A stretch of DNA of 64,000 nt from Castor canadensis (lineage: Eukaryota > Chordata > Mammalia > Rodentia > Castoridae), in the NCBI RefSeq assembly GCF_047511655.1, contig NC_133403.1, positions 14,567,014 to 14,631,013 on the forward strand, in the 5' to 3' direction. Position 1 is the stretch's first letter. Every line of letters begins with the position of its first letter. The notes beneath the pieces are model-generated. The model saw nothing but the letters and a program-made list of their open reading frames with translations. It was not told the origin of the DNA and did no database searches. Made by a program: the position numbers and the translations under genes. Positions 1 to 11,275 of this stretch are shown here, in pieces.

Positions 1-505
1 TGGGCGCACGCCCCCGCTCCCTCCAGAGCCTCTCTGGCCCAACCGGCTTGTTTATTTATAGTCCCAGGAAGGGTTCCCTTCCCCCAATCTTCAGCACTTA
101 GGGCGCCCCACCCTCTTTCCAGTGTGTCTTTATTGTTATTATTGCTTATTACTCAGTTTCTCTTTTTTCCCTGGGTGGAGGTCAGTCTGTCCAGGGGGCT
201 ATGCTGCTCTGGCCCAGGCTTGTCTGTGGGAGTACCGTGGTACTGCAAAGCTCACCTGGTCTGCGTCTTCCCAAGCTGTCTGGGCACCGGCAACTGGCAG
301 CCCGGGGTCCCTCCTTGTTTCTCCGTTTAACGTGAAGTGGAGATTCTCTGTGCCGGCTGGAGGTGTGGAGGGGTCAAAGTTATGCCTTTTCTCAGTGATT
401 ATGCCTGCAAAGTGTGCCTCTAGCGTCTCTCCAAGATTTCACTATAGGAGGCTTGCTTTCTGCTTCCTCCCTCCAGCCGCCATCTTGAAATCCTCCAATT
501 CCCTG
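1..505 (-). mobile_element. L1 5' end (probable 5' UTR), cut by window start
   Basis: GC-richer than its surroundings. Read on the minus strand it begins near 505 with a GGAGGATTTCAAGATGGCGG-type start, like the AAGATGG-containing start of mammalian L1 5' UTRs. The better-defined L1 start near 32045 has a comparable motif. The rest lies outside the window. I see no supported coding region; open frames of 148 and 68 codons here look accidental. A promoter or CpG-rich exon of another gene is the alternative. Confidence 0.4.
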
Positions 506-1769
506 GTTCTTATCTGCTATGAGCAAAGAACTGAAGAGAGACCCCTACACTGGCAGATGTTGACCTAGTGTGTCCTACCAGGTGCCTCACAGCTCTCAGT
601 CTGTTAGCTGAATTAGAACCATGTGGGCTGTGTGTTGCACATTAATGACTATACTAAAGTCTACTGTTAAATGAACCTACTCTCACCATGGATTGTGTGA
701 CCACTGTGGCTACCTCACAATGATGGACATCCTTCTAGGCATATGCATAGGGACTGTAACTCCCAGGAGTAGTGACTAGTTATCACATAGCTAAGCAATG
801 AATACACCTCTGTAGCACAGATCATCAACATGAAGACTATGCATGGCTTCACATTTTCCTCTTCCATTTACAGGAATACAGAACCTACATAACCTCCTTC
901 TATGGAGTGGGGATATTAAACTAACCAGAACTGGCTGTGGTGAAGGTTGAAGAAATTCATTTGGGTGAAGTGTGCAGTGGTATGTGTTTTTTAAAAGAAT
1001 TTTTGGCATTTGTACTATGCATGAAGGGACATATTATCTCTGGAAATACATGCGCACACACAACACATTACAATCACTACACATAACTCAGACATAGGTA
1101 CTTCCCAACCCTCACGAACTCAAATTCACACCACTGAAATGACAAAGCTTCTTTCTGAAATTGTAGTAGATGGCCTTAAGTCGACATTGGATTACCAGTT
1201 ACTTTCACCACAACCCCAGTCTTTTTTTCCAGCAGGAAGATGGAATCAGCTGACTTGCTAGACAAAAAACAGCAAGAAAGTCCAATCTTTCTCAGCACTT
1301 AGGTTTTTTTCCTCCTCATGTGAGCTGGGAAAACATGTGGTTTTCATGGCTGTGGGTTCCACTTGTAGTTACAGAAAAGAAAACACTATGAAGATCAAGT
1401 CATGCTGAATTCTGTTTGCACAGATCTATTGTTCACTATAGTGACAGCAGAAAACTAGGTGAGTCAATGGCCCCAAAATAAAGCACCAAGGGCACTTTCA
1501 GAAAAGACATGAAGTTTGCATGGAAGATCTCTCACTTTGTTTGGCACATACAGAACTCTTTCTCAACCAATAAAAGTGATTCTGAGGAAAATATTCACTT
1601 CCCTACAGTTGGTAACCATTGCTGTCATGTGTGAACGCCTTCTTGAATCAGGTATCAGTTGGTAATAGACTTGCACTTGACATTCCTCCACAAAGGAAAT
1701 GGTGTGAGTCATCTATGATATACTTGGTCAAATTTTCATATCTGAAGTTGATTGAAAAAGAAAGAAACC
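506..1769. other. Intergenic, nothing recognised
   Basis: I recognise no gene or repeat here. There is a short CA-rich patch near 1055-1080. No open frame resembles a known protein. Confidence 0.5.
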
Positions 1770-1848
1770 TAGCTGGTGGGGTGGCTCAAGTGGTAAGAGC
1801 ACCAGCCTAGCAAGCATGAATCCCTGATTTCAAACCGCACTACTGCCA
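1770..1848 (+). mobile_element. ID-like tRNA-derived SINE
   Basis: It matches the window's recurrent SINE: GTGGCTCAAGTGGTAAGAGC, then CCTAGCAAGCATGA, then TTCAAACCGCACTACTGCC. These correspond to pol III A- and B-box regions of a tRNA-derived SINE. A purine-rich simple repeat follows at once. Confidence 0.85.
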
Positions 1849-1912
1849 AAAGGAAGGAAGGGAGGGAGGGAGAGAAGAAAGGAGGGAGGAAGGAAGGAAG
1901 GAAGGAAAAAAA
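1849..1912 (+). repeat. (GGAA)n purine microsatellite
   Basis: About 60 bases of G/A only, mostly GGAA and GGGA units. It sits where the tail of the preceding SINE would be, so it probably grew from that tail. Confidence 0.85.
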
Positions 1913-2239
1913 ATTCTGTCCCAAAGAACAACCTTATCTTGGCAATAGATCTCATCTCCACCTAATCACATGAAACCACCTCCATCAGGATCTCAGGACA
2001 GTGTAGGAGAACACAGAGTAGTGGTCAGTACACTGGTGTTGATGAGAATGACTTAGGGAGCTCCCATGGTAGGGACATGGGGCTCCATGGACGGAGGTGG
2101 CTTATTATCATGCATAGATTCAGTTGCTGCTATGACATGCTCCTTGGTAGATAATACAAGGAAAATGAGTGGAACAGGAAAGGAAGGTAAAACAGAGACA
2201 AAAATGTGTGGAACTGCAATAAGATACTAATCCACTAGC

Positions 2240-3275
2240 ATAGTGGAAGATTTCAATGTCTGTTTATCAGTGCTTGACAAATGCAGCAGGAATAAAATAA
2301 ATAATCACTATCAATAAACTAGATCTAATTTCATTCAACAAGAACAGAGTACACCTCAAGGTCACATGAGATAGTCACCAAGATAGAGCACATTACGGAC
2401 CATATATACCTGGATATTCTTTAAACAATAGAAATCATACAAAATATGCTCTCATACCACTACAGAATTAAATTAGAACTCAACAACAAAAAGAGAACTG
2501 TAAAGCTGCTGAATTCTTGGATATTAAACAATACACTCTACAAAACACAATGTGTCAAAGAAGGAACCTCCATGGAAATTTTTTAATACCTTAAACAAAA
2601 TGAAATGAAAATATACATTGTAAAATTTGTGGAAGACAGAAAAAGCATGTGTGCCCAGAGAGGAAACTATAACATGCATGTAGCATTTTAGAAAATAAAG
2701 GCCTAAATTCAATAATCTAACTTTCTACCTTAGGAAACTAGAGGGGGAAAAAGCAGTGTAAAGTAAAGCAGACACATTAAAAGAAAAAAAAGGGCAGTAC
2801 TGCAAAAAAAAAAAAGGAAAAATAGCAATTATTGCAGGAATTGATGTAATGGAAAATGGCAAATCAACAAACCCAAAATCTAATTCTCTGAATCATCAAC
2901 AAAATCAAAAAGCCTCTAGCCAGGGTAACCACATAGAGAAGACAGACGACACAAAGGAGCAATATGATAAATGGAAGGGAAGTTATCATTACTGGATAAT
3001 AAGGAACTATTAAATGGGTAATAAGGAACTATTTTGAACAACTCTCTATCCACAAATTTGATAGCTTGGAGGAACTAGAACAACCCTTCCAAGGAAGAGA
3101 CTACCAAAACTTACCCAAGGAGAAACATAACCTGAATACTATTATATCTATGACAGAAATTGAGTCAATAATCACTTCAATAAAAGCATCAGACCCCAAT
3201 GGTTTACTTAGTGTTTTTTACCAAATGCTTAGAAAGGAAAACATAGTATTACATACAATCAGGTAATCATAATCT
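2240..3275 (+). mobile_element. Ancient L1 ORF2 fragment
   Basis: Short reading stretches resemble L1 ORF2 upstream of and within the reverse transcriptase: FILFNKNRVHLK-like text, a KIKKPLARVT-like stretch near 2890-2930, and the EIESIITSIKASDPNG block at 3156-3205. That block corresponds to L1 'EIE.VI..LP..KSPGPDG'. The frame is heavily interrupted and the divergence is high, so this is an old L1M-class copy. Confidence 0.75.
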
Positions 3276-3289
3276 TAGGTTTGCCCAGT

Positions 3290-3910
3290 TAAATAAAAAC
3301 CTGCATAGGAATGTCTGTGGTAGCTTTCCTCATACTTTCCCAAACTGGAAGCAACCCAGATGTCCCTCAGTAGGAGAATCTACTAACAAATATTAGTACA
3401 TCTAGCCAATGGAATATTGTTCAGTGGCCAAAAAATCATTGTGCCATCAAGATACAAAAACATAAGAAAGACATCTTAAATGTATATTGCCAAGTGAAGT
3501 AAGTCAATTTGAAAAGCTACATACTCTGTGATTCTTAACTACATGAAATTCTGGGATATGAAAACTACTGTAGTGATAATAAAATTTGCCAGAGGTTCTG
3601 GGAAAGGGCAGAGGAATTAATAGATGGAGCAGAGGGAATGTTTAAGAGAAGGAAACCATTTTATTATGATGATAAGTGACATTAGGCATTTTTTAAACCC
3701 CATGGAACTGTAACACTGAGAGAACCATAATGCAAACTCTTGACCATACTTAACAATAACCAATCAATATTGTTTCAGTCTTTGCAACAATTGTACCACA
3801 TTAACATAAAATGTTATTTTTAAAAGGATACTAGGTGGGGGAAGGAAAGGGATTTAAGACTTCTCTTACTATTTGTTCAATTTTTATGTTCATCTCAAAT
3901 TGTTCTAAAT
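3290..3910 (+). mobile_element. L1M-class 3' end
   Basis: It carries the conserved ORF2 C-terminal text of old mammalian L1s: GGAAGCAACCCAGATGTCCC, a CAATGGAATATTGTTCAGTG-like segment and GTGAAGTAAGTCAATTTGAA. A 3' UTR-like stretch follows. It lies in the same orientation just downstream of the ORF2 piece and may be the same insertion with an internal deletion. Confidence 0.75.
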
Positions 3911-4312
3911 GTCTCATCTGGAAACTGTTGCAGGAAGAAATCTAGTTCAAGTAGTGTTCAACAATCAGTTAAATGTGTAAACATTTACTTGAGGTACTGT
4001 TTGTTGTTAAAAGTGCACAAAACTTACATTGTAAATAGCTCTTCATTTCCATAGTTGTAAAACTACTGAATCACTTAATGAACTTAAATTTGAACACATC
4101 AAATAATATAAAAATATGGCTTAATATGTTTAGAGTTTTCTCTTAAATATGGGACACTGAATAAACTAGAATCGTTATTGATGAGTGGACTTAACAACTG
4201 AATTTGCACAGTATTTTCATTTGAATTTTTAGTTGGCTCCACACTATTGTGTGGTCAGATGCATATTTTTCTAACCTACTGCTTGGAACACACAGGATTG
4301 TCTTGGCCTCTA

Positions 4313-4689
4313 TGTTAATCGCTTTTTGACACTGTGACAAAACACCTGAAAAAAACAACTTAAGGAGGAAGGATTTATTTTGACTCTCAGTATCCTTGTT
4401 CCTTAGGTGATACAGAACATCATGGTGGAGAGACATGGGAGAATAAAACTTTCACCTCATGATAGCCAGGAAGCACAGAGGGATAAGATATATTCTTCAC
4501 AGACGTGTTCCCGGGGACCTGCTTCCTCCAACTAAGGCACCACTTCCTAATAGTCCATTCATCTATGAGACTTACTGATGAAGTTGACATGATCTTGATT
4601 CAGTCACTCCTCAATAATGCCACTAGCTTGGGACCAAGACTTCAACACATGAGTCTTTTCTGGGGACGCTTCACATGCAAACCATAACA
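4313..4689 (-). mobile_element. Solo LTR, ERVL-MaLR type
   Basis: Fossil LTR of about 377 bp with TG...CA type ends. Read on the minus strand it starts TGTTATGGTTTGCATGTGAA and ends CGATTAACA, as MaLR LTRs do, with an AATAAA near its 3' part. No internal region is attached. Divergence suggests an old insertion. Confidence 0.65.
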
Positions 4690-4799
4690 ATCTCTGAGCA
4701 GCCATTGTTACATATGGGAGGCAAGACCCTGGGAAATGTATTCGGACAGAAGCGGCTGTTGATATCTTGGTGGCAGAAGACCATAGACTAATTAGTAAT

Positions 4800-4911
4800 A
4801 ATTTATTAATAGTTCAAGCTTTCTTTTAATTGACACAGTAATTGTGCATATTTTAGGGTACAATGTAATATTTTGATACATGTATAAATTTACACCTTAA
4901 AAATTCCTGTT
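4800..4911. mobile_element. Possible old L1 3' tail fragment
   Basis: The text TAATTGTGCATATTTTAGGG...TTGATACATGTAT resembles the 3' tail of old L1M families. It is short and diverged, and the orientation is uncertain. Confidence 0.35.
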
Positions 4912-7029
4912 TCTTAAATCATTAGCATTTCTATACACTAACAATGAGCAAACGGAAAAAGAATGTATGAAAACAATTCCATTTACAATAGCCTCAAAAA
5001 AATCAAATACCTAGGTGTAAACCTAACAAAAGATATGAATGACCTCTACAAGGAAAACTATAAACTTCTGAAGAAAGAGATTGAGGAAGACTATAGACAG
5101 TGGAGAGATCTCCCATGCTCATGGATTGGTAGAATCAACATAGTAAAAATGTCGATACTCCCAAAAGTAATCTACATGTTTAATGCAATTCCCATCAAAA
5201 TTCCAATGACATTCATTAAAGAGATTGAAAAATCTACTGTTAAGTTTATATGGAAGCACAAGAGGCCACGAATAGCCAAGGCAATACTCAGTCAAAAGAC
5301 CAATGCTGGAGGTATCACAATACCTGACTTCAAACTATATTACAAAGCAATAACAATAAAAACAGCATGGTACTGGCACAAAAACAGACATGAAGACCAG
5401 TGGAATAGAATAGAGGACCCAGATATGAAGCCACACAACTATAAGCAACTTGTCTTTGACAAAGGAGCTAAAAATATATGATGGAGAAATAGCAACCTCT
5501 TCAACAAAAACTGCTGGGAAAACTGGTTAGCAGTCTGCAAAAAACTGAAACTAGATCCATGTATATCACCCTATACTAATATTAACTCAAAATGGATCAA
5601 GGATCTTAATATCAGACCACAAACTCTAAAGTTGATACAGGAAAGAGTAGGAAATACTCTGGAGTTAGTAGGTATAGGCAAGAACTTTCTCAACGAAACC
5701 CCAGCAGCACAGCAACTAAGAGATAGCATAGATAAATGGGACCTCATAAAGCTAAAAAGCTTCTGTTCATCAAAAGAAGTGGTTTCTAAACTGAAGAGAA
5801 CACTCACAGACTGGGAGAAAATATTTGCCAGCTACACATCAGACAAAGGACTGATAACCAGAAAATATAGGGAACTTAAAAAACTAAATTCTCCCAAAAC
5901 TAATGAACCAATAAAGAAATGGGCAAGTGAACTAAACAGAACTTTCTCAAAAGAAGAAATTCAAATGGCCAGAAAACACATGAAAAACTGCTCACCATCT
6001 CTAGCAATAAAGGAAATGCAAATTAAAACCACACTAAGATTCCACCTCACCCCTGTTAGAATAGCCATCTTTAGCAACACCACCACCAATAGGTGTTGGC
6101 GAGGATGTGGTGAAAAAGGAACCCTCTTACACTGTTGGTGGGAATGTAAACTAGTAAAACCACTCTGGAAAAAAATTTGGAGGCTACTTAAAAAGCTAGA
6201 CATCGATCTACCATTTGATCCAGCAATACCACTCCTGGGGATATACCCAAAAGACTGTGACACAGGTTACTCCAGAGGCACCTGCACACCCATGTTTATT
6301 GCGGCACTATTCACAATAGCCAAGTTATGGAAACAGCCAAGATGCCCCACCACTGACGAATGGATCAAGAAAATGTGGTATCTATACACAATGGAATTCT
6401 ATGCAGCCATGAAGAAGAACGAAATGTTATCATTCGCTGGTAAATGGATGGAATTGGAGAACATCATTCTGAGTGAGGTTAGCCTGGCCCCAAAGACCAA
6501 AAATCATATGTTCTCCCTCGTATGCAGACATTACATCAAGGGCAAACACAACAAGGGGATTGGACATTGAGCACATGATAAAAGCGAGAGCACACAAGGA
6601 AGGTGGGAGGATAGGTAGGACACCTTAAAAATTTGTTAGCATTTGTTGCCCTTAATGCAGAGAAACTTAAGCAGATACCTTAAAAGCTGAGGCCAATAGG
6701 AAGAGGGGACCAGGAACTAGAGAAAAGGTTAGATCAAAAAGAATTAACCTAGAAGGTAACACTCATGCACAGGAAATTAATGTGCGTCAACTCCCTGTAT
6801 AGCTATCCTTATCTCAACCAGCAAAAACCCTTGTTCCTTCCTATTATCGCCTATACTCTCTCTTTAACAAAATTAGAGATAAGGGCAAAATAGTTTCTGC
6901 TGGGTATTGAGGGGGTAGTGGGGAGAGGGAGGGGGTGGAGTGGGTGGTAAGGGAGGGGTTGGGAGCAGGGGGGAGAAATGACCCAAGCCTTGTATGCACA
7001 TATGAATAATAAAATGATTAAAAAAAAGA
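4912..7029 (+). mobile_element. Young 5'-truncated L1, ORF2 C-terminal half plus 3' UTR
   Basis: The frame 4963-6570 encodes the C-terminal part of L1 ORF2p with one in-frame stop at 5479-5481. It shows [40 protein letters not shown] and [19 protein letters not shown]. It also has the C-terminal zinc-knuckle-like region, [19 protein letters not shown], at about 6094-6153. The reverse transcriptase core and endonuclease are absent through 5' truncation. A G-rich 3' UTR and an A-rich tail (near 7010-7029) follow. It cannot move by itself. It belongs to the same family as the copies at 12641-14038, 24000-32050 and 35597-36558. Confidence 0.93.
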
Positions 7030-7834
7030 ACACATACACATGGTAGTTACACTTACATACACACCTCTTTAAGGATATTTCAGCTTTCAATATCTTTTGC
7101 ATGACTCTTTACAAGTTTTTATAGTAGAAAACACAAAACTTCCTTTTAAGTCAATCCTGCATGAAATTCTGTTATAAAATATTTTTGTTAAATGAAATTA
7201 CCTACCTGTTGAATTCTCACACAAATTGCCCTTGACTCCCAAAGTACTACTCTGAAAAGGTAAACAAAATTTTTATACATTATAAAAAAATTTAAGCTGC
7301 TCCACACTTTCCTTTTCTAAAATTTAGATACATTAAACACTCTAGCAAGAGGTTAATAAATAAGGATTAAATATTCTATTTTGCAAAGAAATACAGAATG
7401 GCCTATGAAAAAAGAAAGCTTGTCTGATGATTTCTTTATCAAGTTATGTTCATTAAAAAAGAATAAAACATGGTAATAAATGGTCACTAAATTTATCTGA
7501 AGATAATCATGAGTTGTCTAAAACTACTATGGCACCCTTGTTATAAACATTATTTGTTTTTTTTTTAAGACTGCGTTTCCTGGAACTAGAGGACTATTCA
7601 TCTCATAGGTTTTATTAAGCAAACTTGATACATGTACCACACAATGGCAAGAGATAGACTGGCTGTTTCCAGCTACAGAAAGTATTGAATCTACCCTAAT
7701 GTACAGACCATTTGAGATATAACTCATGATGGTTAAAACAAATTATATTGCAGTCTGTATTGAATTTCCTTAAAACATTTTGCTTTCAATGGAATATGTT
7801 CATTTTCCTGTCATCTGACGTCAGTTTCTGTTGC
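7030..7834. other. AT-rich stretch; may include MAP4K5 pseudogene 3' UTR
   Basis: No gene is seen. The T-run at about 7556-7566 could be the poly(A) tail of the minus-strand MAP4K5 retrocopy next door. That would make 7567-7834 its 3' UTR copy. I cannot confirm this without the parent transcript. Confidence 0.35.
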
Positions 7835-8559
7835 TTAGTAACTATTTTTGTGTCCAGCCAAGATGTAGAGATTGCTGTGTGCAGTTTGATTTATTGTTGG
7901 CCTACTTTCCAAAATGACATCCCTGTCTGATCCCAAAAAGCAGAAAACTCTTGTTTCCTCTGAAATCTCCCAAGTAACCTCATCTGACTTGAAGCTTTTA
8001 CCCTGCATCCCACATTTCCAGAAAGCCAACACACTGTCTTGAAGGGATACTCCAGATTTAAACGTGAAAATCGAAACTTAGCACAGAGGCTAGTTTCTTA
8101 CTCGATTTTAGTTTTCCTTATAGATTTAATATTGTACAAATTTATCTAAACACACTAAAACTGTATCTTTCTCCAACTGTGTCATATGAATGGAATCCAA
8201 CTATTGGCTGCTTGCATCAATTTCTGTAAACAATGAAGATGCAGAATTCAAATTGATTGACTCAAACAAAACTACTTGATTCTTTTTGGTACTTTTGCTG
8301 ATAGTTACACAGGCCATGGAGCATTCTTGTTCTGGTATTACCAGCATTTCAAAAACATTCAAAGGATGTGGTAAAGGAACATCAAAGTGTTTTATTAATA
8401 TGAATTTCTGAATTGGCTCATACCATTGAAGTAAAACAATTCCAGACTGTAAAGCTCTGTAGAGATATTTATGTTCTGTGTAAGGATTTAAGACTATGCA
8501 ACATTTGTGGCAACCTTTTGTATCAATTGACATGGTCATAAAGATATTTTCAGTATGCT

Positions 8560-8885
8560 AATTTAATGAATCATATCTATTGATTTTTGCATGTTGAGCC
8601 ATCTTTGCATTTCTAGGACTAAATTCCACTGAATCATAATGTGTAATCATTTTCAGAGGCCATTGAATTGTATTTGCTGGTATTCTTTTGATGATTTGAA
8701 GCTTTAATGTTCATGAAGAAGAGTGGCTAGGGAATACTGACCTCACAGAATGAGTTAGGAAGTGTTCCTTCTTTAATATTTTTTCCAAAGAAATTGAGAA
8801 AATTTTTCTTATTCTTTAAATGCATCACAGAATTTATCACTATATGTTTCCTAGAATTTACAATTGAAGCAATTGGATCCTGGGG
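8560..8885 (-). mobile_element. Old L1 ORF2 fragment next to the younger L1
   Basis: The plus-strand text TGTTGAGCCATCTTTGCATT and CTCACAGAATGAGTTAGGAA is antisense to the L1 reverse transcriptase region. It abuts the younger L1 3' end and separates it from the distal MAP4K5 segment. It therefore occupies the place of the missing MAP4K5 residues. Confidence 0.6.
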
Positions 8886-9566
8886 TTTTTTTATTTATTC
8901 ATTTATTCATATGTGCATACATTGTTTGTGTCATTTCTCCCCCCCAACCCTACCCCCCTCACCCCAGCCCTCTCCCCCCCTGCCCTACCCCACCCCCACT
9001 TCTAGGCAGAAGTGCTCTCCGCTTATCATGTGACCCAAGTGCAACCACATTGCTGTATTTGCCCTTGATCTAAAGTCCGCATAGGAGGGAGAACATACTA
9101 TTTTTGGTCTCCTGAGCCTGGTTAACCTCGCTCAGGATGATGTTCTCCAGTTCCATCCATTTACTTGAGAATAATAAGATTTCATTCTTCATCGTCGAGT
9201 AAAACTGCATTGTGTATAAATACCACATTTTCTTAATCCATTTGTCAGTAGTGGGGCATCTTGGCTGCTTCCATAACTTGGCTATTGTGAACAGCACTGT
9301 AATAAACATGGGTGTGCATGTGCCTCTGGAGTAACCTGAGTCGCATTCCTTTGGGTATATCCCCAGGAGTGGGATTGCTGGATCATATGGCAGATCTATG
9401 TTTAGTTTTTTAAGAAGCCTCCATGTTTTTTTCCAGAGTGGTTGCACTAGCTTGCATTCCCACCAGCAGTGTACGAGGGTTCCTTTTTCCCCACATCCTC
9501 GCCAACACCTGTTGTTGGTGGTGTTTTTGATGGTAGCTACTCTAACAGGGTGAGGTGGGTGTACTG
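8886..9566 (-). mobile_element. L1 3' fragment inserted in the MAP4K5 pseudogene
   Basis: On the minus strand MAP4K5 text stops after '[12 protein letters not shown]' and L1 ORF2 C-terminal text starts: [20 protein letters not shown], then [20 protein letters not shown] and [20 protein letters not shown]. Its pyrimidine-rich 3' end (plus-strand view) ends in T-rich sequence near 8886. It is 5'-truncated, and slightly more diverged from the 4912 copy than that copy is from the 12675 copy. Confidence 0.9.
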
Positions 9567-10764
9567 ATCTTTTGTACCAGGATGTATCCAGGATGTTGCA
9601 CAATTAATTTTCAATGGGCAGCCATCAAAAACTTTTGAAAAACATGCTCCCATCAGCATTTTTGTAGTGGGTAGAAGGCCATTGATGGCTGTTTAGGGAA
9701 GTCGCCGTTGTTCTTTTCTTGTGGCAACTGTTGTGCTTATGCTGATCCTTATATATTTTCACTAAGCAGTTTGGAAATACCATCTCCATTTCCCACAGAA
9801 GACATCTCTGCTACGGGAAAACAACTTGGACTACTCTGTCTTCTGAGAACTTGGGGTGTTCTGTTCTCTGAGTCAGAACAATGTTTTACAGTTGATGATT
9901 TTTCGTCATCTGGGAGGTTGACTTCAGGATAACTGTTTTTCCTTGGCATTTCATCTGGTGCTTCTGTTTCTTTTCTCAGAGGAGGTTCAAATTGTAGTTT
10001 GCCAAAATTTATTTCTGAAGCTGTCAGTTCAGCTCTGGCATTCCTGTTTGTAGAGCTAATGGTATGACAAATGATTGCATGGGGCTCAAAGTCCTCTCCC
10101 TTAGTGTAATGTGCATGGTTGTCTGGGTTCATTCTGTCCAGTAGCTCACCTCCTAGTGCCCTAGAAAGATCTGGCTGCTCAACAAAAGTATGAGTCAGAA
10201 GTATTTTCAGCAGTTGGTCTTTTTTGGGGGGTTTTAGTTAGTGCTATTTTGACAAAATAGTGGAATGTTGATGACCATTTTGTTTTGTCCTTTAGTTTTG
10301 GAGGTTGAAAATTACTTTTTGACATTAAGAAGAGAGCCCTCATTGGATGAAGATCAAACATAGGTGGTTGAAGTACTCCAAGTTTGATTGTTATTGTTCC
10401 TACTGCCCAGATGTCACAGAATTGATTGTAGCCACCATTCTTCTGCACTGCTGCAAGTTCTGGAGCCATCCAATAAGGGGTGCGAATGAAAGACTTTCTC
10501 TTTGCAATGATAGCTGTTACTTTTGCAGCCACACCAAAATCAGCTAGTTTTACATCGCCATGATCTGTCAGTAAAATATTTGCACCTTTGATATCCTTAT
10601 GCATTTTGCCTTTAGCATGAAAATAGGCAAGGCCCTGTGAAGTGTCTCTGCATACATAGGTTATTTGTAATTCTAATAAGGGTCCAGTAACATAGCAAAT
10701 ATCTTGAAGTGATCCACCATCAGAGTATTCCATACAAATCTACAGTTTTTCCCTACTGAGATAA

Positions 10765-11048
10765 TGTAGCAGGGAGGAGGGGCAGAAAAGAAGCAAGCAA
10801 ATCTGTGTTCGGATAATGTAGCAGTGGGGAGGGGATGGTATAGTAGGGAGATAAATAGAGTTGCATACAATCACATATGGATTAAACCTTACTTCTTGCT
10901 TCTGTAACCTGCTTGCCAGGGTGTAGAAGGTGAGACTCCTTTGTTCTCAGGGCTCAGCCTTTGGACACGAGTCCACTGAGTCTGTGCTGGCACAATAAAA
11001 CATTGCTTCCTGCTGAACTGCCTCAGTGTCCTTGAGTATCCTGCAACA
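10765..11048 (+). mobile_element. Solo LTR inserted in the MAP4K5 pseudogene (possible ERV1-type)
   Basis: Fossil LTR of 284 bp. It has matching inverted ends (TGTAGCAGG at the start, CCTGCAACA at the end), an AATAAA near 10995 and 4-bp flanking repeats of the ATAA/ATAG kind. Removing it rejoins the MAP4K5 text across the insertion point (codons for GSY before, LSREKLWICMEY-like after). The 4-bp target duplication favours the ERV1 class. It is younger than the retrocopy it interrupts. Confidence 0.6.
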
Positions 11049-11275
11049 ATAGCTCCCCAAATAGGCAATAATGTTGCAGTATTTACATTCTTTCACCATA
11101 AGTAGTTCTGGCTGAATCAAAGAAAAATCATCACCAGGCTCCAACTTGATGATTTTTACTGCAGCTAACTCTTCTGTATGCACATTTCTGGTCACTGTCG
11201 ACCCTTTGAAAGAGCTCTACAGTCCTGTGGGTTCTGCCTCAGGATGTCCATGGCAGGCTGCAGTGGGGCCTCCAT

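Larger units (their letters stand above)
7835..11275 (-). pseudogene. MAP4K5: MAP4K5 (GCK-family kinase) processed pseudogene
   Basis: Intronless, broken copy of the STE20/GCK-family kinase MAP4K5. It begins with an ATG at 11275 (minus strand), reading MEAPLQPAMDILRQNPQ. It continues with ELAAVKIIKLEPGDDFSLIQ and the kinase core at 10179-10733: [20 protein letters not shown], then FG, then [12 protein letters not shown]. The linker (NPDNHAHYT, SSPSCFPVAE, GDGISKLLSEN) lies at 9749-10132. The citron-homology C-terminus lies at 7835-8540: TKGCHKCCIV, IVLLQWYEPIQKFILIKHFD, and the last residues [11 protein letters not shown]. Compared with MAP4K5 as I remember it, roughly 100 residues between '[12 protein letters not shown]' and 'TKGCH' are missing. 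The linker also lacks the stretch around 'PNFMLQWNPFVDG'. The frame is broken repeatedly. The absence of introns indicates an L1-mediated retrocopy. The catalytic HRD Arg reads Lys (HKD). No function is expected. Confidence 0.93.

Noticed and set aside
122-568. 148-codon frame at the window start
   Set aside because: It lies antisense in probable L1 5' UTR and resembles no protein family.
10179-10733. A functional kinase gene
   Set aside because: The 184-codon kinase-like frame is a fragment of a broken, intronless MAP4K5 copy with insertions and a missing C-terminal stretch.
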